Shown: in pieces, positions 49,395 to 59,542 of the stretch | Layout: each line of letters opens with the position of its first letter | How positions within the stretch are numbered: the stretch's first letter is position 1 | Source of the DNA: AP-15 sp963698995 | GTDB taxonomy: Bacteria; Pseudomonadota; Alphaproteobacteria; ATCC43930; CGMCC-115725 | Assembly: GCA_963698995.1 (NCBI GenBank) | Contig: CAVOTD010000007.1 | Coordinates: 248,001-312,000 of the forward strand | DNA: 64,000 bases | Reading direction: 5' to 3' | The notes under the pieces: generated by a model | The model's input: the letters and a program-made list of their open reading frames with translations, nothing else | Database searches by the model: none | Told to the model about the DNA's origin: nothing | Translations under genes and position numbers: made by a program

Positions 49395-50621
49395 GTGACC
49401 GTTCGTCGTCATCATAAACGGGTGCTTATCTACAGCCACGACAGCTTCGGACTTGGCCATCTGCGCCGTTGTCGGGCTATCGCGCACTCACTGGTCGATG
49501 CCGATCCCGCGGTTTCGGTCTTGATCTTATCCGGGTCACCGATTATCGGCAGCTTCGATTTTCGTTCGCGGGTCGATTTTGTCCGCGTGCCGGGCGTCAT
49601 CAAGCTGCGCAACGGTGAATACGTCTCGCTCAACCTGCACATCGATATCGACGAGATGCTGGCTATGCGCTCCTCGATCATTCGCCACACGGCCGATATC
49701 TTCGATCCCGACTTGCTGATCGTCGACAAGGAGCCGTTGGGGCTGCGCGGAGAGGTCCGCGATACGCTCGACCTGCTGCAGCGGCGCGGCACCGCTTTGA
49801 TACTGGGGCTGCGCGACGTCATGGATGACCCCGAGGCGCTCGAGAGCGAGTGGGAGCGCAAGCAGGTCGTCCCGGCGTTGGCCGAGTATTACGACGAAAT
49901 CTGGGTTTACGGCCTACCACAGATATGTGATCCGCTGGCGGGTTTGCCCGTGCCAGCGAGCGTGCGGGAGCGCATGACCTATACCGGATACTTACGGCGC
50001 ACCGCTACCGAGTTGCAGCTCGCGCCGGAAATCCTGGGCATTCTCGACAGCGAGTTTCTGCTGGTCACCCCGGGCGGCGGCGGAGACGGTGAGGTGCTTA
50101 TCGAACTTGTGCTGTCGGCGTACGAGTACGATCGCGCTATCCCGTATCCCGCTCTGCTCGTCTTCGGCCCTTTCATGTTGCCGGAACAGAGAGCGGCGTT
50201 CGCCGGTCGCGCAGCTCGGCTCAACAATGTGCGGGCGATCACTTTCAACTCCCGGCTCGAAAGTCTGATCGCACGGGCTGCCGGCGTCGTCGCGATGGGC
50301 GGCTACAACACCTTCTGCGAAATCCTCTCTTTCGATAAGCGCGCGCTGATCGTGCCGCGGACAGCCCCGCGCTTGGAGCAGTTCATCAGAGCTGAGCGAG
50401 CCGCCGAACTTGGACTATTGTCGATGCTTTCCGAGCAACAGGGCCGCGATCCTCAAGTCATGGCTGCGGCTCTTTGCCGGCTGACCCGCCAGCGGCCTCC
50501 GTCAACGGTCCTCATTCCGGGATTGCTCGACGGGATGCCGATGGTCAACCGCTCGGCACGCAAGTGGCTCGAGCAGGGGCGGCCCGGGTGCTTTGCGGCG
50601 CGAGCACGCTTTGGGACTTGA
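49395..50621 (+). CDS. MurG-like glycosyltransferase (GT-B fold)
   Basis: 408 residues of the MurG/GT28-like fold. N-terminal loop RVLIYSHDSFGLGHLRRCRA (G-loop GxGHxxR), centre TYTGYLR and VTPGGGGDGEVLIELVL, C-terminal nucleotide-sugar region with AGVVAMGGYNTFCEILSFDK and PRLEQFIRAERAAELG. GTG start at 49395 with GAGAGA upstream. It is the first gene of the rightward operon and a paralogue of the gene at 53089. Acceptor and sugar unknown. Its TGA (50619-50621) overlaps the TTG start of the next gene. Confidence 0.85.
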   Translation: MTVRRHHKRVLIYSHDSFGLGHLRRCRAIAHSLVDADPAVSVLILSGSPIIGSFDFRSRVDFVRVPGVIKLRNGEYVSLNLHIDIDEMLAMRSSIIRHTADIFDPDLLIVDKEPLGLRGEVRDTLDLLQRRGTALILGLRDVMDDPEALESEWERKQVVPALAEYYDEIWVYGLPQICDPLAGLPVPASVRERMTYTGYLRRTATELQLAPEILGILDSEFLLVTPGGGGDGEVLIELVLSAYEYDRAIPYPALLVFGPFMLPEQRAAFAGRAARLNNVRAITFNSRLESLIARAAGVVAMGGYNTFCEILSFDKRALIVPRTAPRLEQFIRAERAAELGLLSMLSEQQGRDPQVMAAALCRLTRQRPPSTVLIPGLLDGMPMVNRSARKWLEQGRPGCFAARARFGT

Positions 50622-51930
50622 ATGTGCCAGGATCGCGTAGGGCAGCGGGTAGGGTCGCTTTTGTCCTTAAGGGCTATCCGCGGCTTTCCGAGACATTCAT
50701 TGCCCAGGAAATCCTTGCCCTAGAGCGCCGCGGGCTCGACATCCTGATTGTATCGTTGCGTCATCCAACGGATCGCGCGACACACCCGATCCATGGCCTG
50801 ATCCGCGCCGAGCTGCTTTATCTTCCGGAATACCTCTATCAGGAACCCGTCCGAGTTTGGTGCGGCTGGCGGCGTTCGCGACAGCACCCCGGGTATAGCC
50901 GGGCACGGGCTGCCTGGCTTGCGGATCTGCGCCGCGATCCGACGCCAAATCGCGTCCGCCGGTTTGGTCAGGCGTTGGTGTTGGCGGCGGAATTGCCGGA
51001 TGACGTCGATCGGCTCCACGCACATTTTCTTCATACGCCGGCCTCGGTCGCGCGTTATGCCGCGCTGATGACCGGCCGGGCGTGGACCGCATCGGCGCAC
51101 GCCAAAGACATATGGACACTGTCCGAATGGGAGACGCGTGCGAAGCTCGCGGAAGCCGATTGGGTAGTAAGCTGCACCGAGACGGCCCGTCGTCATCTTG
51201 CTGACTTGGCAAATCGTCCCGAGGACGTATGGCTGTGCTACCACGGGCTGGATCTCCAGCGTTTTCAGGTAGCTCCACCGCGCCCGAGCACGTCCGGACG
51301 GCAGCGATCCGCGAGACCCCGTCATCCTTCTCTCAGTCGGACGGACGGTCGAGAAAAAGGGATACGATGATCTGCTCGAAGCGCTCGCGCTTCTACCTGC
51401 CAACCTCGAATGGCGTTTTGTTCATATCGGCGGCGGCCCGCTGAGCCCAATGCTGAGAGCGCAGGTTGACCGCCTCGGTCTCTCGCACCGGGTCGAATGG
51501 CGTGGCGCCCGCGCCCATCCGGAGGTGCTGACGGCATACCGAGAAGCCGATCTTTTCGTGCTCGCCTGCAAGGTCGCGAGAGACGGCGACCGGGATGGTC
51601 TCCCCAATGTGTTGATCGAGGCGCAGAGCCAACGGCTCGCCTGCATCTCTACCGAATTAGTCCACGATTTCGGAGATGATAAAGGCGCGAGTGACCGGGT
51701 TGCTGACATCCGCCCGGCGACCCGGTCGCGCTCGCCCAAGCCCTGGCGAGCTTGATCCGGGATCCTGTAAGACGGGCGGGTTGGGCGCCGCCGGCGAACG
51801 CCGCGTCCGCAGTCTCTTCTCTATGGACCCAGGGATCGATCTGCTGGCAACGCGCTTTGGCTTAGGTTCCCCCTCGGTCGGAGGTGACGAGACCAGCACG
51901 GCGGTTCTCGCCGACGCGTGCAGGCATTAG
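50618..51930 (+). CDS. GT4-family glycosyltransferase, several frameshifts
   Basis: Joined length about 430 residues. Start at TTG 50618 (TTGA overlap) or GTG 50624. The N-terminal half is intact: AAGRVAFVLKGYPRLSETFI, LHAHFLHTPASVARYAA, WTASAHAKDIWTLSEWETRA. The donor half is spread over other frames: DPVILLSVGRTVEKKGYDDL, WRFVHIGGGPL, VLTAYREADLFVLACK and the nucleotide-sugar motif DGLPNVLIEAQS (ExxxxxxxE type). Frame changes lie near 51318, 51650, 51708 and 51778. The KGYPRLSETF start is typical of exopolysaccharide glycosyltransferases. Confidence 0.75.
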
Positions 51931-51961
51931 CCGGGGTGGGGCGAGACACAGACCGAACGGA

Positions 51962-53069
51962 ATGCGCATCGCCTTTTACGCGCCCTTGAAGTCTCCCGAT
52001 CACCCGACACCGTCGGGAGACCGTCGCGTCGCCCAGTTGTTCCTTGACAGCCTTGCGGGTCGCCGGACACGATCCTTTAGTCGCTTCGCGCTTCCGCAGC
52101 TACGATGGACGCGGCGATCCGCTGCGCCAAGCTCGGCTGGCGTCTCTCGGCACGAAGCTCGCCGCAGGCTTTCTGCAGCGCTGCGCAAAGGCACCGGAGA
52201 CTACTCCTCATCTTTGGTTTACCTATCACCTCTATCATAAAGCGCCGGATTGGTTGGGTCCGGTCGTTGCCGATGCGCTCGGCATCCCCTACGTGGTTGC
52301 GGAGGCCTCCAACGCGCCTAAACAGGCGCTGGGCGCTTGGGCAGCCGGTCGCGATGCGGCGGAGGGGGCGATCCGGCGAGCCGATGCGGTCATCGGGCTG
52401 AATTCGGTTGATCGGGAGTGTATCGCCCCGCTGTTGCGAAACCCTTGCTGCTGGGTCCCTGTCAAGCCGTTCATCGATGCTTTATCCTATAATGGCGCAA
52501 CGCGCGCGACTGCCGGGCCGCTGCGCCTAATCGTGGTTGCGATGATGCGCTTTGGCGACAAGCTTGCTTCGTACCAAGTTCTCGGGGAGGCCCTGTCACA
52601 TTTGGTCGATCTGCCTTGGTCGCTGGAGGTGATCGGCGATGGTCCGGCCCGAAGTGAGGTAGAGGATGCGCTTCACCCGCTCGGGGATCGCGTGAGCTGG
52701 GCGGGGGCGATCGACTCCGCGGAGATCGCCGATCGGCTAGCCTTGGCCGATCTCTGCGTCTGGCCGGCCCTCAACGAAGCGTTCGGCATGGCGCTGCTTG
52801 AGGCGCAAGCGAGCGGCTTGCCGGTAGTGGCGGGCGGCGGTGGCGGCGTCCGCGAAATTGTCGTGCCGGGGGCGACGGGCTTGCTCGTCCCGCCGGGCGA
52901 CGCGGCGGCCTTTGCCGCAGCGGTTCGCTGCCTGATCACCGATCACGGTCGGCGTGCCGCGTTCGCCGCGGCCGCGCGGCAGCGGGTCAGGGCAGAGCAT
53001 GATCTCTCCGCCGCTGCTTTCCGACTGAATGAGGTGATCAATATGCTGCGGCGACCAGACTGCAGGTGA
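51962..53069 (+). CDS. GT4-family glycosyltransferase, one frameshift
   Basis: About 368 residues when joined. Start MRIAFYAPLKSPDHPTPSGD at 51962. The frame changes near 52045, then RVAGHDPLVASRFRSYDGRG to the stop at 53069 is intact. Family motifs: VVAEASNAPKQALGAWAAGR, RLIVVAMMRFGDKLASYQVL and the donor site NEAFGMALLEAQASGLPVVA, GLLVPPGD. Expected to use a nucleotide-activated sugar on a lipid- or cell-bound acceptor. Second of two GT4 genes between the MurG-like paralogues. Confidence 0.82.
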
Positions 53070-53088
53070 TCTGGAGCCGCCGACAGTC

Positions 53089-54270
53089 GTGACCGAGACC
53101 GTCCTGTTCTATGTTCAGCACCTCCTCGGGATCGGGCACCTGCGGCGCGCCCTGAGAATTGTTGACGCGCTCGCCCGTGAGGGTGTCAGGGTGACGCTGG
53201 TCTCCGGAGGAGAGCCTGATTTGGCGCTCGATTGCGTGCCTGCGGATCGAGTTGTCCAACTGCCGTCAATCAAGGCCCGCGACGCGGGATTTAGGGAACT
53301 CGTTAACGTTGCCGGCCGGCCGGTCGACGAGGACCTGCGAAGCGAGCGCCGCGCAATGCTGTTGGCCGCCTTCGAGGTGGCCCAGCCCGGCGCCATCTTG
53401 ATCGAGGCGTTTCCGTTCGGCCGCCGGGCCTTCCGCTTCGAACTCGATCCGCTGATCGCCGCGGCACGGGCACGCCGCCCTCGGCCGCTCGTGCTTTGCT
53501 CGCTTCGCGACATCGTGGTCGCGCCCGATGATGCAAGGCGCCGCGGAGAGATCGTCGATCGGGTTCGACAGGATTTCGATCGCGTGCTGGTTCACGGCGA
53601 TCCGGCCTTCATCCCGTTGGAGGCCAGCTTTCCCGAGGCTTCGGAGATTGCCGACTGCCTGACCTATACCGGCTACGTCGGTGAGGCCGAGAAACCAGCT
53701 GGTGTGGGAGAGCCGAGAAATTCGAAAGAGTTGGTGGGCGCCGGTGAAGTCGTCGTCTCTGTCGGCGGCGGTGCGGTCGGCGGCGCTCTGCTAACGGCGG
53801 CACTCGAAGCCCGGCGGCAGGGATTTTTGCCAAATCTGACATGGCGGCTGCTTGCCGGTCCCAACCTGCCCGAAGCGGAATTCGTACGCTTGGCGGGTCG
53901 CCTGCCTGAGGGCGTGGTCCTCGAGCGCTACAGGACCGATTTTAGGTCCCTTTTGCGGCGATGTCGGGTCTCGGTGAGTCAGGCTGGATACAATACGGTG
54001 CTCGACATCCTCGAAGCCCGCGTAGCTGCCGTCGTCGTGCCCTTCGCCTCTCATCGCGAGACCGAGCAGAGCTTGCGAGCGGAGCGGCTGGACTCTTGCG
54101 GGATCCTCGAGATACTTCGCGAGGAGGAGTTGTCGCCCGAGCGGCTCGCCGGCGCTATTGATCGCGCGATGACCCGTCGTCCCAAAAAGATCACGATCGC
54201 GACCGAAGGAGCGCGAAATGCGGCAGCTCTGATCGCCGGCATGATTCGCGGTCCGGCGGAGGCTGCGTAG
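53089..54270 (+). CDS. MurG-like glycosyltransferase (GT-B fold), second paralogue
   Basis: 393 residues, intact, GTG start at 53089. Same layout as the gene at 49395: VLFYVQHLLGIGHLRRALRI, CLTYTGYVGEAEKP, VVVSVGGGAVGGALLTAALE, SVSQAGYNTVLDILEARVAA and SHRETEQSLRAERLDSCGIL. Sequence similarity is moderate, so the two are not a recent duplication. Likely transfers a different sugar or works at a different step. It lies 20 bases after the GT4 stop. Confidence 0.85.
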   Translation: MTETVLFYVQHLLGIGHLRRALRIVDALAREGVRVTLVSGGEPDLALDCVPADRVVQLPSIKARDAGFRELVNVAGRPVDEDLRSERRAMLLAAFEVAQPGAILIEAFPFGRRAFRFELDPLIAAARARRPRPLVLCSLRDIVVAPDDARRRGEIVDRVRQDFDRVLVHGDPAFIPLEASFPEASEIADCLTYTGYVGEAEKPAGVGEPRNSKELVGAGEVVVSVGGGAVGGALLTAALEARRQGFLPNLTWRLLAGPNLPEAEFVRLAGRLPEGVVLERYRTDFRSLLRRCRVSVSQAGYNTVLDILEARVAAVVVPFASHRETEQSLRAERLDSCGILEILREEELSPERLAGAIDRAMTRRPKKITIATEGARNAAALIAGMIRGPAEAA

Positions 54271-54346
54271 CGCGCGGCCGAGGGATTTGTGTTGCAGCGG
54301 ACTGCCGCTATGATCCGTCCATGAGCAGCCGCCCCGTGTTGCCCCG

Positions 54347-55135
54347 GTGATCGCCGCCGGATGGCCCGATCTGGTCGGTGAACTCGATCGCTGGCAACAA
54401 GCGGGACGGGTGGCAACGCTGTGGTGGCGCGACGACGATGCGGTTGCACCGAGCGCACGGCTCGACCGTTTGATGCTTATCGCCGGGACTGTACCGGTCG
54501 CGCTGGCGGTTATCCCGGCCCTCGCTGGACAAGACCTCGCTGCATGGTTCTGCCGACCGCCGCGGCCTGGAGCAAATATTGCTGTTCTTCAGCACGGCTG
54601 GCATCATCTGAATCGCTCGGCGGGAGGGAAAAAGACCGAATTCCCTGCCGGGCGCCCGCGCGGCCTGGTGTCGTCGGACCTTGCCGCCGGCCACGCGCGG
54701 CTCGCTGCACTGTTCGGGAACGGCGCGCTGCCGGTTCTGGTGCCGCCGTGGAATCGCTTCGACGCCTCTCTCCTATCGCTTCTCCGCGGTTGTGGCCTGT
54801 TTGCGATTTCGCGGATAAAGCCCCGCCAGGCCCTTCAGCCTGCCCTCGGCATCATTGAGGTCAATGTCCATGTCGACCTCGTTGCATGGGAGAGCAGCCG
54901 GGGCTTCATCGGAGAAGAACGGGCGCTGGGATCTCTCCTCGAACATCTCCGGGCGCGTCGGCTGGGCGTCGTGTGCAGCAATGAGCCGACGGGGATTTTA
55001 ACGCACCACCTCGTCCAGGACGAGGCAACAGACGCCTTCCTTGACCGGCTCGTCGCTGTGACGGGGGCTCATGCCGGGACGCACTGGCTTGATGCAAGGG
55101 AAGTATTCGCCGCCGCGACGGTTATACCAGCATGA
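54347..55135 (+). CDS. Polysaccharide-deacetylase-like protein
   Basis: 262 residues with a NodB-like metal-site pattern: WWRDDDAVAPS (Asp pair) and IAVLQHGWHHLNRS (HxxxH-like), then VPPWNRFDASLL as the catalytic arginine/aspartate region. It could remove N-acetyl groups from a glycan or act as an esterase. The first in-frame start is GTG 54347; an ATG at 54321 in another frame gives MSSRPVLP and would join with one base removed, so the true start may be there. The stop overlaps the next ATG by 4 bases. Confidence 0.78.
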   Translation: MIAAGWPDLVGELDRWQQAGRVATLWWRDDDAVAPSARLDRLMLIAGTVPVALAVIPALAGQDLAAWFCRPPRPGANIAVLQHGWHHLNRSAGGKKTEFPAGRPRGLVSSDLAAGHARLAALFGNGALPVLVPPWNRFDASLLSLLRGCGLFAISRIKPRQALQPALGIIEVNVHVDLVAWESSRGFIGEERALGSLLEHLRARRLGVVCSNEPTGILTHHLVQDEATDAFLDRLVAVTGAHAGTHWLDAREVFAAATVIPA

Positions 55136-55653
55136 CCGGTCACGTCTATCCGACTTCGGCGATGCTTGGCGACTATGTCCGGGCTGCGGCCGGCTTGCTT
55201 TTGAGCAGCGGAATCCTCGCAACGATGCCGGCGGGGATTATCGGTGGATCCGTGTTCGGCGGATTCGCCGCGCTCTTCGCCCTGTTTGGTGCGCGGACCG
55301 CGCTTCGCCACGGAACTCGGCTCGAGGTGAGCGAGGCGGCGTTAAGGGCATCCGGGCCGCTGCGAATATGCATACCTTGGAGCGAACTTGACCGGATGAA
55401 GCTTGCCTATTATTCCACCCGCCGCGATCGTCGTGACGGATGGATGCAGCTCGAGCTTCGCTCCGGGTGGTCGACTCTGCGAGTTGACAGCCGCATCGAA
55501 GGTTTTGCCAAGCTAGTCGGGATGTCGGCCAGAGCGGCCATGAGGCGCGGCCTCTCGTTGGATCCGGCTACATCAGCCAATTTGCAGGCTCTCGGAGTTG
55601 GATGCCGCGACGCCGCGCTGGGCTTGGAAGAGGCGGCGGGAGGCGCGGCGTGA
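55132..55653 (+). CDS. Two-helix membrane protein with a PH-like C-terminal domain
   Basis: 173 residues; not a named family. Residues 15-60 contain two hydrophobic helices (GLLLSSGILATMPAGIIGGS, FAALFALFGARTAL). The rest resembles a bacterial PH-like beta domain (RLEVSEAALRASGPLRICIP, WMQLELRSGWSTLRVDSRIE). It overlaps the deacetylase stop (ATGA) and its own stop overlaps the GTG of the ABC ATPase gene, so it is translated with both. Possibly a membrane anchor for the glycosyl-modifying complex. Confidence 0.7.
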   Translation: MTGHVYPTSAMLGDYVRAAAGLLLSSGILATMPAGIIGGSVFGGFAALFALFGARTALRHGTRLEVSEAALRASGPLRICIPWSELDRMKLAYYSTRRDRRDGWMQLELRSGWSTLRVDSRIEGFAKLVGMSARAAMRRGLSLDPATSANLQALGVGCRDAALGLEEAAGGAA

Positions 55654-57558
55654 GCGACCTTCTCCGGGTCAGTGATCTCCATGTGCATTTTGCTGCGCCA
55701 GGTGGTTTCATTCGTGCGGTCACTGGGGTTTCGTTTCGGGTGTGCCCGCGATCTATAGTGGCGCTGGTCGGGGAGTTCTGGATCTGGAAAGTCGGTCGTC
55801 AGCCAAACGATACTCCGCATCCTCCCCCGCAGCGGCATCATCACCCGCGGCGAAATCCTGTTTGCCGACCCCCGGCCCGACGGTAATGTCATCGATATTG
55901 CGAAATTGCGCAGCGATAGCGCGGAGATGCGGGCGATACGCGGCGGCAGGATCTCGATCATCTTCCAAGAGCCAATGACGTCCCTGTCTCCGATGCATAC
56001 TATCGGGAATCAGGTCGGCGAGGCCTTGCGGCTGCATCGGCCGGTGAGCGCGGCGCAGGCCGGCGAATTGACCGAGGAGATGCTGGGCCTCGTCGGCTTC
56101 CCTGACCCGAGGCGGGCCCTGCGCAGTTACCCGTTCGAGCTGTCCGGCGGATTGCGCCAGCGCGCGATGATCGCCATGGCTCTAGTCTGCCGTCCGGCAC
56201 TGCTGATCGCGGACGAACCGACGACAGCGCTGGACGTGACCATTCAGGCGCAGATCCTAAAGCTGATTAGCGAGCTCCAGCACGAGCTCGGCATGGCAGT
56301 GTTGTTGATCACTCACGATCTCGGGGTCGTTGCCAACGTCGCCGAGGAAATTGTGGTCATGTACCGCGGCGAGGTGATGGAGAGCGGCACGCTCGACGAT
56401 ATCTTCCGTCGAGCGGAGCACCCTTATCTCAAGGCCCTGTTACGGGCGGTGCCGCGCTTTGACATGAAGCCCGGGGAGCGATTGGTACCGATCCGCGAGA
56501 TCCCGCCTGGCGATGCGCCACATCTGATGGCGGAGAAACGGAAATGGCCGGCCGATGCAATCGGACCGCTGCTGCAATGCGTGGGGGTCACCAAGACTTA
56601 TACGATCCGCAAAAGCGGATTGTTTGGAAGTGGGACTTCAGCTCTGCGTGTCACTGCCGTCGGCGGCGTCAGCCTAAAGATCGAACGCGGCGAATGTCTC
56701 GGGCTCGTCGGCGAGAGCGGTTGCGGCAAGACGACCCTTAGCAAAATGTTGTTGCGGGCGGTGGCCCCGGATTCAGGCTCGATCACATTCAACGATCATG
56801 GGCGATTGATCGATGTGCTGTCGCTCGAGGGCGACGACTTGAAGCAGTTTCGGCGACAGGTTCAGTTCATATTTCAGGATCCGTTCGGTTCTCTGAACCC
56901 GCGGATGACGGTCTATGACATAATCGAGGAGCCGCTGGTGATCCATGCCATCGGCAATGTGCGTTCGCGTCGCGAAGCGGTGCATGAGCTCGTCACCCTC
57001 GTCGGTCTCGATTTGCGGCATGTGAAGCGCTACCCGCACAGTTTTTCAGGAGGCCAGCGCCAGCGCATCGGCATCGCCCGCGCTCTGGCATTGCGTCCCG
57101 GCCTGGTAATTTGCGATGAGCCAACTTCGGCGCTCGATGTGTCGATCCAGGCGCAAATTCTCAACTTGTTGATGGATCTGAAGCACAAGCTCGGCCTTAC
57201 TTACCTGTTTATTTCCCACAATCTCGCCGTCGTCGATTACATCGCCGACCGCATCGCGGTGATGTGCGCCGGCCGTATCGTCGAAATTGCCGATCGCGAC
57301 ACGCTGTTTCGCAATCCGATTCATCCGTACACGCAGGCGCTCCTTGCGGCTGTGCCGACTCCCGACCCGTCGCAACGCCTGGATTTCAACCAGTTGCTCG
57401 CGGACAAGGCGTCGGATCCCCAGGCCTGGCCTGAACCGTTCCGCCGCGACTCCGCAAACTCCCCACAATTGATCGAGATTACTCCGCGTCATTGCGTCGA
57501 GGCTAATGCGCCGCCCGTTTTGCCGACTGCCTGGGCGACTCATCGCGCTAGGGCGTGA
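55650..57558 (+). CDS. Fused double ATPase of an oligopeptide-type ABC importer, one frameshift
   Basis: Combines the DppD and DppF halves in one protein of about 635 residues. The GTG start at 55650 overlaps the previous stop. One extra T at 55776-55777 destroys the first Walker A: without it the frame reads GESGSGKSVVSQTILRILPR. First half: FELSGGLRQRAMIAMALVCR, LLIADEPTTALD. Second half: LVGESGCGKTTLSKMLLRAV, SGGQRQRIGIARALALRPGL, VICDEPTSALD. Peptide-importer C-terminal motif HPYTQALLAAVPTPDPSQRL. It powers the permeases encoded downstream. Confidence 0.88.
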
Positions 57559-57568
57559 GTTCCGCTCG

Positions 57569-59529
57569 ATGGGGATGATCATCCCAAACCGGCACGAGGG
57601 GATGCGGCTTGGCCTGGCGCTGTGGATCGCGCTCGCCACGCCGGACACATCGCGGGCCGAGCTAAAAGAGACACCGGCCCTTAAGGAGGACGTGATAGGC
57701 CAAAAGCTCCCCAAGATCGAGGACCGGGTGCCGCAAGAACCGGCAGTGGCGAAGACGGAGACGATTGGCAACCCCGGGGGCGAGCTGCGGATGCTGATGG
57801 GGGGACCCAAAGACACCCGCATGATGGTGGTTTACGGCTATGCGCGGCTTGTCGGATACACCCCCTCGCTGGACTTGGTGCCCGATATATTGCGAGCGGT
57901 CGAGGTCGAGGATAACAGGATCTTCACTTTGCATTTGCGCAAAGGACACAAATGGTCCGACGGGCAGCCTTTTACGGCGGAAGACTTTCGCTATTGGTTT
58001 GAAGATGTCGCCCAGGACAGGCACCTATCCCCGTCAGGGCTGCCCATATCCATGCTGCCACAGGGTGAGGGGCCACGCTTCGAGGTATTGGATGAAACTA
58101 CGGTCCGCTACAGCTGGACGCGGCCGAACCCGCTCTTCTTGCCGGACCTCGCCGGGCCGAGCCCGCTTTACATCTATCGTCCGTCTCACTATCTCAAGCA
58201 ATTTCATCAGAAGTATGCCGAAAAATCAGCATTGGAGGCGCTAGTAAAGCGAACCAACCAGCGTAATTGGGCAGCGCTACACAATAAAATGGACACGATG
58301 TATCGGGATGATAACCCGGATCTGCCATCGTTAGAGCCATGGATACTAAAGACACGACCGCCTTCCGATCGATTTATATTTGAGAGAAACCCTTATTACT
58401 ATAGGATAGACAAAGAAGGGCATCAGTTGCCTTACATCGATCGTGTTATCTTATCGATCGCCGACAGCAAGATCATCCCAGCCAAGACCGGCGCAGGGGA
58501 GAGCGACCTCCAGGGGCGATATTTGCGCTTCGACAATTATACCTTTCTCAAGGCCAGCGAGCAGCGTAACGGCTTCAAGGTGCGGTTGTGGCGCACCGGC
58601 CCAGGCAGCCAGCTCGCCATCTATCCGAACCTCAACGCCAATGACGAGATTTGGCACGAGCTTTTCCACGACTTGCGCTTTCGCCGCGCGCTGTCCCTCG
58701 CCGTCGACCGCCATGAGATTAATCAAGCGATTTATTTCGGGCTGGCAATAGAGGGACAGAATACCGTATTGCCGCAGAGCCCTCTCTATGAGCCCCATTA
58801 CCGTTCGGCATGGGCAAGATTCGATCCTCCGGAAGCGAACCGTCTGCTCGACTTGATCGGGCTTGCCAAACGAAACGGTGACGGGATACGTCAGCTTCCG
58901 GATGGGCGGCCGATGGAGATCATCGTCGAGAATTCGGAGAGTCGACCGAACAATCAGACGTGCTCGAGTTGATTCGCGATTTCTGGCGGCGCATCGGGAT
59001 CAAACTCTTTGCCAAACCGTCCCAGCTAACGCTGTTCCGGCGGAGGGTGTTTTCCGGCGAGACGCTGATGTCGATCGACAAAGGGATCGAGAATGGCTTG
59101 GCGACTGCCAGCATGCCGCCGTGGGAACTCGCCCCGACAAGTCAGCAGCAGCTCGAATGGCCGAAATGGGGTCAGTACTATGAGACGAAAGGTGCGGCGG
59201 GCGAACCGCCAAATCTTCCGTCGGCCATGCGCTTGAAGGAGCTTTACGAGGAGTGGCTCACCGCCACCTCCGTAGAGGAACATGCGCGCATCTGGCACGA
59301 TATGCTTCGAATCTGGGCCGACGAGGTCTTTTCGATCGGAACCGTTGCCGGCGTACTGCAACCGATCGTCGTAAATGCCAGGCTTCGTAATGTTCCCGAA
59401 CAGGGCATCTACAACTGGGATCCCGGGGCCTATTTTGGTGTTTACAAGCCGGACGGGTTCTGGTTCGACCTGTCTGAAGCATCGGCCAAATCCGCAACCA
59501 TAGCGGCCTCGCCGCCGCCGTCTTGCTAG
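57569..59529 (+). CDS. Oligopeptide-type ABC substrate-binding protein, one frameshift
   Basis: About 653 residues when joined, longer than DppA/OppA. The N terminus carries a leader (RLGLALWIALATPDTSRAEL). Family blocks: LHLRKGHKWSDGQPFTAEDF, LFHDLRFRRALSLAVDRHEI and the C-terminal LELIRDFWRRIGIKLFAKPS. The frame changes at about 58940 (ENSE to STEQSDVLEL). The start is uncertain between 57569 and 57602, and no lipobox is visible. Ligand unknown: a peptide or a glycopeptide fragment would fit the context. Confidence 0.83.
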
Positions 59530-59542
59530 GAACCGGCGCGAC

